Source of the DNA: Schoenoplectus triqueter
Taxonomy: Eukaryota; Streptophyta; Magnoliopsida; Poales; Cyperaceae
Reading direction: 5' to 3'
Length of the DNA stretch: 64,000 nt
Assembly (NCBI GenBank): GCA_964058805.1
Contig: CAXKVV010000114.1
Location: 270,548 to 334,547, forward strand
The notes under the pieces: model-generated
Told to the model about the DNA's origin: nothing
The model's input: only the letters and a program-made list of their open reading frames with translations
The model's database searches: none
In this document: piece after piece, positions 13,690 to 25,228 of the stretch
Layout: the number at the start of each line of letters is the position of its first letter
How positions within the stretch are numbered: position 1 is the first letter of the stretch
Made by a program: the position numbers and the translations under genes

Positions 13690-14600
13690 GTGATCCAAAT
13701 AACTATAAGGACAATTCTTACTAAATAAGGTCTAATAAGAATGTAAAGTAGATAGAGAGATAGAAAGAAAGACAACAATTAATTTTAAGGGAGTTCGGTA
13801 ATAATTTATGTTTTCGAGACTCTCACACCACTAATGATGTGCCAATTTATTATAACCAAAAATAGTCAATTAAAAAGGTTAACTCCTTTCCAACATAAGA
13901 GGAGACTAAACCAAGTAAAAATAAAATAATGAACACTTAAGACTCCAAACAAAAACTGTTAGCACTAAAGGTTCTAAAGAGAAGTTAGATTGAGTTCAAT
14001 AATCTATAAATATGGCTAAAATGAACTTCACTTTGTTAATTGATTGTTTTTACAAGGAAAGATTTTAAGGTTTTTGTGCTCTATTGAAAGTTAGGGTTGC
14101 TTGTATGTAAATGTATTGGTAAGAGAATTGATTAACTTTAGAAATAGGGAATAACCTCTTTAAATAGAGGTCAAGATTTGAAGACTGATGATTTTTTTAC
14201 TTGAGTTGTTACCAATGTCTTCTAAGCTATTGTAACGACATGAGTAATATAGCCATTATTTGAGTCAAAAATACTCAAGAAAGACTTCAAAAGAAGACAT
14301 TGTAACGGCTTACAAAGAGTCTTGAGTCATTACAAAACAGAGATCTCTGATAACTTTCTTAAGTTTTCTTTCAGATTTTATTTTCAAGGTCATGCCTTCT
14401 TCAGAGCCTTTGTGATGCTTCATGAGCCGTTACAACGCTTCTAAAGCGTTACACAATAATTAACTCTATTAATTTTCTAAGCTTCCATGATTTTTTATTT
14501 ATTTTATATTCATTCTAAGTTGTTACAACAATCTCGAAGCTGTTATAACTATTAGTTTGTAATAATCTTGAAGTCAATAATAAGTTAAATTTATTATATA
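13690..14600. mobile_element. Possible LTR fragment with CGTTACAACG-like motifs
   Basis: The region carries repeated imperfect palindromic motifs of the type GTAACGGC and GCCGTTACAACG (about 14231-14450). These are the same kind of motif found in the U3-like part of the copia element at 21.3-21.6 kb. No termini or target duplication were identified, so a solo or truncated LTR is only an inference. No coding sequence was recognised. Confidence 0.3.
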
Positions 14601-14639
14601 AAGCTTTGTTCATGAATTAGATATTTAAATGATATTTTG

Positions 14640-16640
14640 TTTCCTTGAGTATTATTGAATTTATGAATCATTTCAAGTTCATGACTGGAATTGTGAAACT
14701 TCATAATATAGAATATACTCTTAAAAGTCACTAACCAAGATAATTAGCAGGAACACTAATTAACCGCTATCAGGTTAATATGTGAATTAATGATGGTCAA
14801 GTTTTACAGATCATAGACAAAGAGTTATCATTTTAATCACATAGATAGATGTTCTAGGAACATCGTATTTGACAAACCCCGAATGAAATATTAAATGAAA
14901 TTGTGTTTGTGTCATTAATGCTTTCATTCAGTGTTAAATTCTAAAGTATGATATATTCATCTTTCCTACATAAAATATGTATGTGGGTGATTTCTACCAA
15001 ACGTTATCCGTAAAACATAGCTATAAAGGTAACTCTTCGGTATAGATAACTTATGCGGATGAATAGATGGTTTTTCAAAAGTACTATTGTGTCTCGTATC
15101 TCTATACGAGTTATAACATCACTTGACCCCTTGATAGAGTAAGATTATCTACTAGCAGTATAATTACAAGAGTAATTATATTTGATAATTTACTCAGGAT
15201 CAAGAAAAAATTAAGTTTACAAGGATGACACATACCTACCTTGAAACTGATCTGATAACTATGAGATAAAAGAATTAAATACAAGTAAATAGTTTACTGG
15301 ATCATGATATTGCACAGTACAACACCATCTATGTAATTGGATGGTCATAATGAATTCTGTCAAATGTCTCCTATGATTATAGAGGTTAAAATGGTTTTAA
15401 CTCTATTTACCAACATGACACGGATCATATCGGATCACACCGTATAGGAGTTAATCAGATAATCTTATTGATTAATTATAAATTATTTATAATTAATAAT
15501 AAGATGGTTATAATTAATTATATGTGATATAATTAAATTATATTTGTCATAGAGATGACAAGAAGCAAAAATCAGATTGAATTTATAACGTGTTGGACAT
15601 GTCGTATAAATTTATCGAAACAACAACCGAGAAAAATATAATTGTATATGACAATTATATATATATTTGATTTGGATTTTAAATGTTAATTATGGATTTA
15701 AATTTTGAGTTAAAATCTCATTTATAATTAAAGCCTTAATTAATAATTAAAAGCCCAAAATTATAAAATCTCAAAAAACCCAAAATTGAAAAGCCTAAAA
15801 AGGCCCATGAAAATCTCATGCCGACCTTGGAGGGGTATTTTGGTAATTTGGCCAAAAACCCAATGGTATTTTGATAAATTGGATGAACTTTAAGGGTATT
15901 TTGGTCTTTTCACTTTAAAACCTCCCTACTATTCATGAGGGTATTTTGGTAATTTGACAATCCCATATTTCCTATAAATAGAGGGGTGGGGTGAGAGAGA
16001 AAGCTACACAAAATTAGTTCTACTTTCTCTCTCTCGGTATACGGTTGTTTCAGAATTCACGGGATCGATGAATAGTGTTTTTATGAAAGTTACGGTATTT
16101 CTGTACATTTATGAAAGAGAATAACCGCGAGTCGCGAATAGTACTATTTTGTCTTTTCCTCGGTGAATAGTGTTTTTGCGAGAAACCGCGATTTATGATA
16201 TTTCTGACAAAAGAAAGAAGTCGCTCTCTGGTCAGTCCTGGTGGATAACCTACAGAGGCATCAAATGTTTGGTGCTCCGAGACAAGCCGATTTTCATTCC
16301 AATTGAAATTTGGAAGCGAGGTATAACATCTTATATTAATCTATTTAATTGTTAAGTAGATTAATATTTTAGAAATCAATCATGGAGTAGATCAATAAAG
16401 ATTTAAAGAAGTGTATATCTTTCGGTAATCATCTGACATATCACTTTAATTCTAATCTTAAGTTAGAAGTAAAATTAATATTTCACTATCTTTTGTAAAT
16501 GATTAAATGTATGTATCTCTCGATAATCATCCGACATATTTTAATCCCTAATTTAAGTAGAAATAAAAAAATTATTCTACGGTATTTTCGTAGCTTGAGC
16601 ATTAACGGGATTTGGGCATTTCAAAATCCTACAATAACAG
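14640..16640 (+). mobile_element. Probable degraded LTR-retrotransposon 3' region and LTR
   Basis: Non-coding sequence with LTR-like organisation. A TATAAATA box at 15973-15980 is followed by a GA-rich leader and a GC-richer R/U5-like stretch (16030-16330). Further downstream the sequence ends near TTTCAAAATCCTACA (about 16620-16634). A TG-initial start near 15592 would give an LTR of about 1 kb, but no convincing target duplication was found. No gag or pol frame is present. Confidence 0.35.
15973..15980 (+). promoter_or_regulatory. TATA box in LTR-like sequence
   Basis: TATAAATA followed within 60 bp by a CT/GA-rich leader, as in the promoter of plant copia LTRs. It is probably a relic because no coding region follows. 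Confidence 0.45.
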
Positions 16641-17339
16641 CTTAGGTTGCAAAACTAATTTCCCTTCCCAATTTACTGAAAAAAACTAAAATTTACCTTT
16701 TGAACATGTATATTTTGTAGGTTCAACATCATTCTAGGTTTCTTCTAGTAGCTCTTTAGCATCCATCTTGGTCTTGCATAAGATTTCAAATAATCCTATA
16801 CAATATTTCAAAAAAATTATAAAATTTAATATATTATTTTATAAATTGAAACTCCATTTATGTAGATGAGTTTCTGTATACCTTTCTCAAGCAAGGAAAA
16901 AACGAGGAGAGTTACGAAAAATGTAATGAGTCAATGATAAAACAATTGGAATTTATCAAATTTAGATCCAATCTTATATTATTTTGTAAATTGACAAATC
17001 AACGATAATTCTTAAATCATTTATGACATCTCTCTACCTGTAACCAAACTAGTAAATCCAAAATATCTACTATTGGACATGGTATTCAGGTTTGAAGCCG
17101 CCCCATTGTGAAGAAAAAATATGAATTAAAATTTAATTTTGAAATTTTTAGGATATTGATCTAAATATAATAGCATTTTGATCCAACACCGTTTGACCCG
17201 ATAGCATGACAATTCATGAGAAATAAATCCACAAACAAGTTTAAATTTTTTTAGAAATCGTTCTGCACAAAACTAATTATGAGGTCAAAATAGATTATTA
17301 GCATTTTATTATGGCGAAGCATCATTTTTGGAAAGGGAT
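16641..17339. other. Intergenic, no gene recognised
   Basis: AT-rich DNA between the LTR-like remnant and the foldback elements. No domain-bearing reading frame, RNA gene or clear repeat terminus is visible. Confidence 0.4.
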
Positions 17340-17620
17340 ATAAATATATATAGGCATATCTAGATATAGATTAAATTTTATATTTTTCAGATTTTTTTTA
17401 TTATTTTTAAGATAGTTAGAAAACCGCTTCTTTTGAATGACTCATAATAACTAAATCAATTGATTAATTATCTTAAAAATAGTAAAAAAATATGAAATTT
17501 GGTCTACATCTAGATATTCATATAAAAAAATTGTACATTTGGATCGATCATTTGCGCTTTGATAACGAAGAACATATTTATAGTACGGGAACGATCCGTG
17601 CTATGCATAACACCATGGCC
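17340..17620. mobile_element. Truncated foldback element abutting the next MITE
   Basis: Imperfect inverted arms are centred near 17440. The left arm contains CATATCTAGATATAGATTAAA and the right arm contains GTCTACATCTAGATATTCATA, with TTATTTTTAAGATAGTT pairing to AATTATCTTAAAAATAG inside. It lies directly beside family A copy 2. Left and right limits are approximate. Confidence 0.5.
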
Positions 17621-17656
<36 letters not shown>

Positions 17657-18060
17657 GAGTCCGAGTACGGTGCTTTGCAAAGTACAAGAGCGTTGTGTGC
17701 TTTGCGCTCTATTCTCCATTTCAAGTCAGAAATGATCGACCCGAACCGTTCAATTTAATCTTCATACCAAAATCTATTAGAAAATAAAATTTTATATTTT
17801 TTAGAAAATTTTTGCTATTTTTTTCTGATGAGGAGAAAATGACTCGATCTGAGAATTCTGGTTCATCCAAAAATGACGATTTTCCCCCTATCCAAAAAAA
17901 TAGCAAATAAATTAAAAATATATAAATTTTGGTTTACTAATAGATTTTGATATAGAGATTAGATTGAGCGATTTGTATCGATCATTTCTGACTAGAAATG
18001 AAAAAATAGAGCGCAAAACACACAACCCTCTTGTGCTTTACAAAACACCGTAGCCTAATT
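17657..18060. mobile_element. Foldback MITE in CT/TA microsatellite, family A copy 2
   Basis: Full-length relative of the 4.3-kb element. It shares the terminal TACGGTGCTTTGCAAAGTAC-like end, the inner AATCTTCATACCAAAATC arm, a central GAGGAGAAAATGACTC stretch, and a terminal CAAAACACCGTAGCCTAATT. It is bordered on the left by (CT)n(TA)n and on the right by (AT)n. Open frames across the arms are by-products of the inverted repeat and not genes. Confidence 0.75.
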
Positions 18061-19399
18061 ATATATATATATGAAACAAGAGATATAATACCATAAAGAT
18101 GTTTACACTTCTGCTTAAAGTTTAAGCGTCTTAAATATACTTTATCATGCTCAAAATTTTAATTTAGTTTTGATATAAAAATATTTTGGGATACAAAATT
18201 TATTAAATTTAGAGTTCCTTTTGATGATTGATGTTTGATTGAATTCTCATATCATATCTTTATTTACATCTAGTATTCGACTTAGTTTGTGAATTCTCTC
18301 TTGATCTTTTTTAAGTCAATTCTTATGTGGATTTATAATAAACTATTTATTCACCAAATCGATCTTTCTCTAAATTATTTAGAATAGTGTGAACTTATAT
18401 TTTCGGTAAATACCATCAGCGATTACATTAGAATATAAAGTATAATTTAATATTTTAACTTTTAAGCACTTAATTTAATATTTTAACATTAGAATATCAA
18501 GTATAATATATTTCTTAGTCTTTTAAAATTAATTAATAGGTAAAATTGATTGGTCATTTATTTTAATTTAATTGCCGTGTAAGATTGTTAAAACGGTTAG
18601 CCGTTAAACAATCACCTCACCGTTAAAATCCATTAAATATTTTTTAAAAACTTGAAAATTAATCATATTAGTGTACTTTTTTACAAGCTCTTGATGTCAC
18701 ATAAAATAATATTCATATATCACAGTTTTTAATATATAGTCTAGATTAAATCTAATTATTTTGTTCTGATAGTTTAGTTTTAAATTTTGAGTTATTAAAA
18801 AAATTTAAAGTTGAGGCATGATGCCACAAAAAATTGAGCTATCTGAACACTCCTTTTATCTTAAAAGATCCAAAACAAATATTTTAAAAATAAAAAATAT
18901 TTTTTTGTACCACATAATATTTTAATATTAAACAATTATTAAACAATATAAATTATTTTTTTATCATAATGAAATATATTTGACATATTTGTATTTTAAT
19001 ATGAAGTGTAAATATTTTTATAATAATCTATCTAACAATCATTTTTTTAGTTAATGGCTAATTTTTCTTCTAGAACAGAAGGCAAATTGATTTCTCGGTT
19101 TGATGAATATTATAATTTGCAATTTTATACACACAAAATAGAAATATAAATTAACCACTAACCACTTAGAATATGCCTAGTGGGTTTACATTAATTCGGA
19201 AATTTTAGAGAAATACAAGCTACCGAACTTATACAGCAATAATGCATCCACAAATTGATAAAAGAAAATTTTAAGTATATGTAAGGTTAAGGTCACCTGT
19301 TTACTTGATTTGAGTGCATTCTATTCTAAGCAAGACTAAGCTTCTAAAGGAAATAAACTTAATTCTCTGGGGCCACGTACAAAATCACTTGCTACAATC
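18061..19399. other. Intergenic, no gene recognised
   Basis: AT-rich sequence without a supported exon, RNA gene or transposon terminus. Confidence 0.4.
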
Positions 19400-19918
19400 T
19401 AGGGCGGTAAGAAAAATTTATAATTCATAATTTATTTGATGTTTGATTCAATTTTAGTTTGAGTTTGATTTGTTCGATTAGACTTTTCTAATAGTTCGAT
19501 TCTAATTCGGTTCGATAATCTTTTAATGAACTAGTTTGAGTTCATTTCGTAATAGTTCGATATGTAATTATTTGTATATATTTTTAACTATTTAGTTAAT
19601 AACATATGCAATAATATAATTATTTTATTATAAAATTAATAAAATATAAAATTTTAGCTCTAATTATTTATTATAATATGAAAATAAATGTAAAAATTAA
19701 AATAATTGAGTTCATTTAGAGTTCGATTTTGATTTAGTTTGAGTTTGATTTAGCTCAATTTTAATTTAGTTCGAGTTCGATTTAGTTCGGGTTCGATTTA
19801 GTTCGAATTCGATTTAGCTCGATTTTGATTTAGTTCGAGTTCGATTTAGTTCGAAATAATTTCAAATCAAACTCAAACACTAGTGAGTTCAATCAAATTC
19901 GATTCGTTTGTAGTCCTA
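19400..19918. mobile_element. hAT-type non-autonomous element with tandem TTCGA-rich repeats
   Basis: Begins TAGGGCGGTA and ends with the complement of TAGGACTACA, so the TIRs are short and imperfect. It is flanked by near-identical 8-bp target duplications, CTACAATC (19392-19399) and CTTCAATC (19919-19926), which match at 7 of 8. The interior from about 19730 is a degenerate tandem array of a GTTCGATTTA-like unit. An 8-bp duplication with TAGGG-type ends is the hAT signature in plants. There is no transposase. It is structurally the same kind of element as those at 24.7, 38.4 and 43.8 kb. Confidence 0.7.
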
Positions 19919-20069
19919 CTTCAATCCCTACATTTCATTGTTTCTAAATCATTAAACAAAATAAAAGGAAAAAATCATGAAATTCTCATAGGAAACACCT
20001 AAATTGCATTATAAATTTATAACCTCTAACGAAATCAGTGATTTTAAATGCAGCCGCATGAACCCTATA

Positions 20070-20320
20070 TGTGTATGTGTTGGGTCGACCACAACGAGAA
20101 TGCCATGCGATTTTACATATAATAGTCGCTTAACATGTTCCACGAAGATCAGAGCACATGTTATATCTAATCTACCCTTAGTGCCCAGCGCCAAATCAGA
20201 TCAAAATTCTGTGGCATCTATTCCACTTAGTAAAATGAGAATAGATCCCAGCGAGAATCGAACAGAAGCCTACGTGACCCCCTCCAAACAACATCCCACT
20301 GGGCCATTTTTATCCTTACT
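20070..20320 (-). mobile_element. Probable tRNA-derived SINE
   Basis: On the minus strand, TGGCCCAGTGGG at 20306-20295 fits the RNA polymerase III A-box consensus TRGCNNAGYNGG exactly. About 42 bases downstream, TGTTCGATTCT at 20264-20254 resembles the B box GGTTCGANNCC with two differences. This spacing is typical of a tRNA head. The sequence is GC-richer than its surroundings and extends to about 20070, where the 3' end is not resolved. No tRNA cloverleaf is formed, so this is not a tRNA gene. Confidence 0.55.
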
Positions 20321-21235
20321 ATAAACAACACTTTTATTTTATTTATTAGCCTTCTGAACTTCTAATCTAAGTAAAAGATATAAAATAAAACCGTCTATAT
20401 GATCCCACATATGCGCTATGCAGTGATTTTCTATATATATTAAAAAAATTGCATTTAGAAACATTGCTAAAGAACACAACAAGTATTTAGCTAGATAGAT
20501 ATGGTAAAGCCACCTATATATGTTGACAATTTTATTGTCTGAAGTCATCTTATGTTTAATTATTAATGTACCAAAATTAAAACTACACGCAAAATTTACT
20601 TTGCTCTCATTTTTTATTTGATCAAACATTCAAACTAGTTGTGATCAACACCTTTTATGTTTAAATAAGCAGCGTAATTTTCTAATTTCGTTTTTCTTGT
20701 ATTTTTTTTTCATTTTTTTTATGGATGGGAACCATTCGCGATGGTTATTCAATAAATTAAAATTTTAGAAAAATACACAAGAAATAATATTTAATTAAAA
20801 TTATAAATTGGCATTGTTCAAATTCCATACAGTTTACGTATAATATAAAATTCAATAAAGAATATTGGAAATGTATGAAATTTTCAATGAAAACAAATTA
20901 TCTTTGATTATATATCAAATGACACATGAAATTACATCGTGAAACAGAACCCGTCACAAGTTTAAGAACATATGTGTTTACGATTTTTCCACTTAAATTT
21001 TTTTTTTGTTGAATTTATTTGAATTATCGTTTCAAAAGTTGATCAATTACGTTGGACCACTGATAATGGATTCGCACCTTGTTGTTGTAAACAAGCCTCA
21101 AAATTACATAGAATTATATTTGTCAATTTACAAAACAATCACATAAGTATTTAACAAAGAATCTTTGAGTATATAAAATGTAGATATGCAACATCAACAG
21201 AAGAATATATATATGAAGATCACAAGAAAGACTTA
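20321..21235. other. Intergenic, no gene recognised
   Basis: AT-rich DNA between the SINE-like element and the copia retrotransposon. Short open frames lack any recognisable signature. Confidence 0.4.
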
Positions 21236-22058
21236 TGTTAGATTAAAATTGTAAGAAATAAATATAATCAAAACAATCTTGAGATTAAACTGAGTAAAAT
21301 AAAGGCAATATGATCTAACCGTTGCAACAGATTCCCTAACCATTGCAATGGATTACCTCGAGATATTGTATTGTGTTCTTGTCTATAACCGTTACAACAA
21401 ATCCTTATATCCGTTGTAACGGAATAATTCTTTTGTTTACAATTTTGTCCAAAATCTTCTAGAGAAATTTTCTCTCCTAACCGTTGTAATGGATCTCACA
21501 TCTGTTGTAATGGTTAACCTCGCTAGGGTTAGCATCACCTAACTGTTGCAATGGATTTTGCTGATTTCCTGCCATATTTGCTGATTTCCTGCCATATTTG
21601 TTGATTTGTTGCTTATTTTGTTGTCCAACTATAAATAACAATAACTCATCTCCTCCAAATAGCGATTTTTCACAGCCATACTTTTGAGAGACCCTAGCCG
21701 TCATTGCTAAACCTTTGAAACCTTGAAATACTTTGTTCTAATCGCAAGATTACTTTACTAAACCTTTAATAGATTAGATTAGAGTGATTGTCCTCATTAT
21801 TTTCTTGGCCGACGGCTGCCTGTTTACTTGGTGTAAGGGACCGAAGGTTCACAGTTGTACGGACATTGTGTTTTAGTGACTCGGCGCAATCGACGTTGGT
21901 GATTGCGGGTCCCAGAGACATAGGCTCATTATAACCGAACTCCGTTAATTTCTGTGTTCTTTCTCTCTCTCTCTCTATTACTATAATTCTTGTTATTGAA
22001 TTATAAAACTAGCCTAACGTTCTTTTATTGCGCATCATCTGTGCTGTTAGGGACATCA
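21236..22058 (+). repeat. 5' LTR of a copia-type retrotransposon
   Basis: The stretch ends three bases before the primer binding site. It shows U3-like repeats of CCGTTGCAACGG-type motifs (21316-21560), a short direct repeat of GCTGATTTCCTGCCATATTT (about 21563-21601), a TATAAATA box (21630-21637), and a GC-rich block from 21790 that recurs almost unchanged at 23383-23630. The left end, at a TGTTAG near 21236, is a guess because the second copy lacks this part. Confidence 0.65.
21630..21637 (+). promoter_or_regulatory. TATA box of the copia LTR
   Basis: TATAAATA lies between the U3 repeats and the block shared with the downstream partial LTR, the position expected for the start of retroelement transcription. 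Confidence 0.55.
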
Positions 22059-22061
22059 AAG

Positions 22062-22073
22062 TGGTATCAGAGC
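22062..22073 (+). other. Primer binding site (initiator tRNA-Met)
   Basis: TGGTATCAGAGC directly follows the 5' LTR. It is the standard copia primer binding site, complementary to the 3' end of initiator methionine tRNA. Confidence 0.9.
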
Positions 22074-22122
22074 AGGTTATTCAAATTGAGGCACACATAA
22101 TTTATTTATTTTAGATCCATAA

Positions 22123-23300
22123 TGGCACAAATTAATTATATTAAAGAACCTCCGATATTTGGCCAAACTACTAAAAATTTTATTTATTGGAAAAGATGTA
22201 TGGTCAATTATCTGAATATTCTTGGCGTTTGAGATATTATAGAGAGGGGATATATACCAAGATTTGATGAAATTACCAAGAAATTAAATGCAAACTCCTA
22301 AATAGATAAGGAAAATAATGATTATACAATAAATATCATTCTCACCTCGGTTAGCGAGTTAAATGAATCATTATTTAATGATATGACTAGTGCTTATGAT
22401 ATGTGGTATGCACTAATCAATGTGTATGAAGATAATAATCAGGTTGAGACTGAAGTGAAAGATTCCCGCTCAGAGTTTGGAGATGAGAAATAACAAAATT
22501 TAGCTCTCGTGGTGAATGCTAAGGAGGGTTTCTTTCAAATCGTGATTGACGAAACCGCAACAATATCCAATAACAAGGAGTTGGAGCCCGAGTAGCAAGA
22601 AAATGCATCAACCTCTTCAAGCAGCGGAAACGAGGTATATCCAAATCATTTTTATGATAGTGATGAATGTGTTGAGGTTTATAGTAGTGTTATGAATGAT
22701 TCAAGTATATTCTTGAAAAATATAGTGATATGTCATAATTGTGATAGGTTACAATCAATACTTGATGAGGTAAATAAGACCTTACTCATAAAAGAGAGAA
22801 TTATTGATGAATTAAATGCTAAAATTGTTGAGCTCGGGTCTAAGGTAAAAGAGGATGAGAGTGTGATCAAAGAATCTAGAAAAAAAATTAATTATGAGTC
22901 ACACTTAAAGGAGATAAGGTTATTAAATGTAAAATTACAAAATTTAGAAATAGAAAATTAGACTTTGAGATCAACTAGTGACTTGAGATATAGCACTAAG
23001 TTGAATCTCGAAAAGATATATGTAGGTCAAAAGATACATGATAAAATGAAACTTGGGTACATTGAGTCCTTACCCTCATCGGTATCAAAGGACATCGAAA
23101 GCTCAAAAGAAAATGGGGGACAATCTCAAAAATCAGAAAGTAAAAATGACAATGTTAAAAATATAAAAGATAATAGAAGAAAACATAATCATGCGTATCA
23201 ATATAAATATTCAAATAGAAGAAATAGGAAAAATAACTACCATAAGAGAAAATAGGGATACAATTAATCCTCATTGGTAAAATAAAATTTATTTTAGAGG
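22123..23300 (+). pseudogene. Degenerate copia gag open frame
   Basis: Starts with an ATG at 22123 and reads MAQINYIKEPPIFG, followed by a YWKRCMVNYLN block, the usual start of a plant copia gag. Stops break the frame at several places (for example near 22231, 22300, 22491, 22593 and 22959). The middle part (about 22690-22960) would form a coiled coil. The end is Lys/Arg/Asn-rich, ending near 23255. No protease, integrase or RT follows, so the element lacks pol entirely. Confidence 0.75.
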
Positions 23301-23382
23301 TCCAGATGGTTGGTTTTATGAATTGAAAAATCAAGGTGTGTCACAAGATTGGACTCAAAGAAATGAGTCATAAAAAGATGTT

Positions 23383-23630
23383 CTCCTCATTATTTTCTTG
23401 GCCGACGGCTGCCCGTTTACTTCGTGTAAGGGACCGAAGGTTCACAGTTGTACGAACACTATGTTTTAGTGACTCGGCGCAATCGACATTGGTGATTGCG
23501 GGTCCCGGAGATGTAGGCTCGTTATAGCCGAACGCCGTTAATTTCTATGTTCTTTATCTCTCTATTAATTTAATTTTTGGTATTGAATTATAAAACTAGC
23601 TCAAGTTTCTTTTATTGTGCATCAATTTAT
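23383..23630 (+). repeat. Partial 3' LTR of the copia element
   Basis: About 248 bp that match 21790-22037 closely, including the CTTGGCCGACGGCTGCC block, the GGACCGAAGGTTCACAGTTG block and the ATTGCGGGTCCC block, before ending at GCATCA. The U3 half of the 5' LTR, with its repeat motifs and TATA box, is absent here. The gag-side sequence joins straight to it. Confidence 0.8.
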
Positions 23631-24429
23631 TTTTTGATTAATTTTGAAAAGAGCTATTCCAACATCTTTTCTCTTAATTAACCAACATAAGCGACAGAGT
23701 ACGAACGAACGCCCTTCCCTTAAAAGTATTGTTAATAAATTGGTCTCAATTTCAAAAAATGTAAAATAATATTTTTAGTATTTTATTTCCTTTTCTCTTC
23801 AAGTCGCGTATTTTTTAAATATGTGTTTAAAATTTTAATTCATAGGTTATTTGTTAAGATAAATTTAAAATAAAAATAAAAAATGCAATTGCATTTGTAC
23901 TCAAATTATTGTTCATTAGTTATAAGTACTCAAAGTTATAGTTTATCATAAATGACTTAGCTCAAATAATTACTAACTAAAATGATTTTATGAATTCAAA
24001 TCTTTATGTCCACAAAATAAAATTTAAGAACTAGCATCTCATCTTTCTCTCAAAAAAATTTTATAATCTATCATTAATAAAAGTAGTTCGAAAATTTAAC
24101 TCAGATGCCTTTGCCCTCTGAACAAAAACAAAAACAAAAAAAAGCTAGCAAATTAAGAAAGAAAGAAAATATATTCCCTTATTTTTATGATGACTCACAT
24201 CCGAAAAGGAGCTAACTCGGCCTTCAACGCCCTACGCCATCCTTCCAATTAGATTATGCCGCGTTTCACACGACGCAGGACCCACCGTAACGGCCGAAAC
24301 TTGGTGACATCACCAACCCTTTTGGGGACCACTTTCCGCCGTTTATCTCAAACTTTACGCTTCTTTTTTTTGTATTTTATTATGGGGTTATGGGAAATAA
24401 ATATGAAAAAATTTAAAAATAAAAAAATA
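23631..24429. other. Intergenic, with one GC-rich patch
   Basis: Mostly AT-rich. A GC-richer patch at about 24190-24360 (with GCCGCGTTTCACACGACGC) stands out from its surroundings and could be a former promoter or gene edge, but no exon was found next to it. Confidence 0.4.
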
Positions 24430-24707
24430 AATTGAAATATTTTTTCCTATCAATTAAAAAATAATAGTATTTTAATTTTTTTATAATTTTATTATAGTTT
24501 GATAGTTTATAAAATACCATTAAATTAGAATCGTTGAAAATTATATAAAATTTAAGAAGATTTTGTTGAGTATCAAATAATAATGAAATTATATAAAAAT
24601 TAAAATATTATCAATCTATAATTAAAAAATATATCTACTTTTTATATTTATTTAAAAATTTATTGTTAAAATTGTCAAAATAACTCATTGTCAAGAGGAT
24701 CCCTCCT
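24430..24707. mobile_element. Mutator-like MITE family B, copy 1 (left end unclear)
   Basis: The right terminus reads CATTGTCAAGAGGATCCCTCC, the complement of the family TIR (GGGAGGGATC-CTTGACAATG). Upstream it shares the internal motifs GATAGTTTATAAAATACCA and TATCAAATAATAATGAAATT, which are the two arms of the family's inverted repeat. The left TIR could not be placed. A hAT MITE sits 11 bp beyond its right end. Confidence 0.6.
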
Positions 24708-24718
24708 AGAGTCTAGAG

Positions 24719-24961
24719 TAGAGGTGGCAGAACCCGTCCGGACCCGAACCCGACCCGACCCGACCCGACCCGAGATCAAATGGCCTTCAATCGAATCGAA
24801 ATCTATCAACGATCTGAAAAAAACACAACATGTAAATTGACCCGACCCGACCCTGACCCGGCCCGGCCCGGCCCGACCCGATTTCTTCCAGAAAGTCAAA
24901 CTGACCCGACCCGTCCGACCCGAACCCGAACCCGACCCGACCCGCCCGATTGCCACCTCTA
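24719..24961. mobile_element. hAT-type MITE with tandem GACCC repeats
   Basis: 243 bp bounded by perfect 11-bp TIRs, TAGAGGTGGCA and its complement, and by a perfect 8-bp target duplication GTCTAGAG (24711-24718 and 24962-24969). The interior is tandem GACCC/GGGTC repeats on both flanks of a short unique core. Apparent Pro/Asp/Arg or Gly/Ser/Arg-rich reading frames across it are artefacts of the repeats. The perfect duplication suggests a fairly recent insertion. Confidence 0.92.
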
Positions 24962-25228
24962 GTCTAGAGATATATAGGATGTACAGAAATGCTTTTCGTA
25001 CTGTTACCGGCATTTCTAAATTTCCAATTCTCAATTTGTACATCCATCACTGTTTGCTGATCTGAATGGAAGATTCATCGCTGTTTAGAATTCGACTGAC
25101 ATTTAAATTGAAATTAGACATAATCCATATTTGTGTAATATATAAATGGTTTGCAAAATATTAGACGCCTAAATAGCTATAAATCAGTTATTATGTTCAT
25201 ATCAATCTATCTTTACAAAATATGGTGT

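Noticed and set aside
20004..20324. 106-residue plus-strand frame
   Set aside because: It overlaps the SINE-like sequence with Pol III boxes on the other strand and shows no protein family signature.
24675..25043. Gly/Ser/Arg-rich and Pro/Asp/Arg-rich reading frames
   Set aside because: They translate the tandem GACCC repeats of a hAT MITE with perfect target duplication; both strands are open because of the repeat, so they are not genes.
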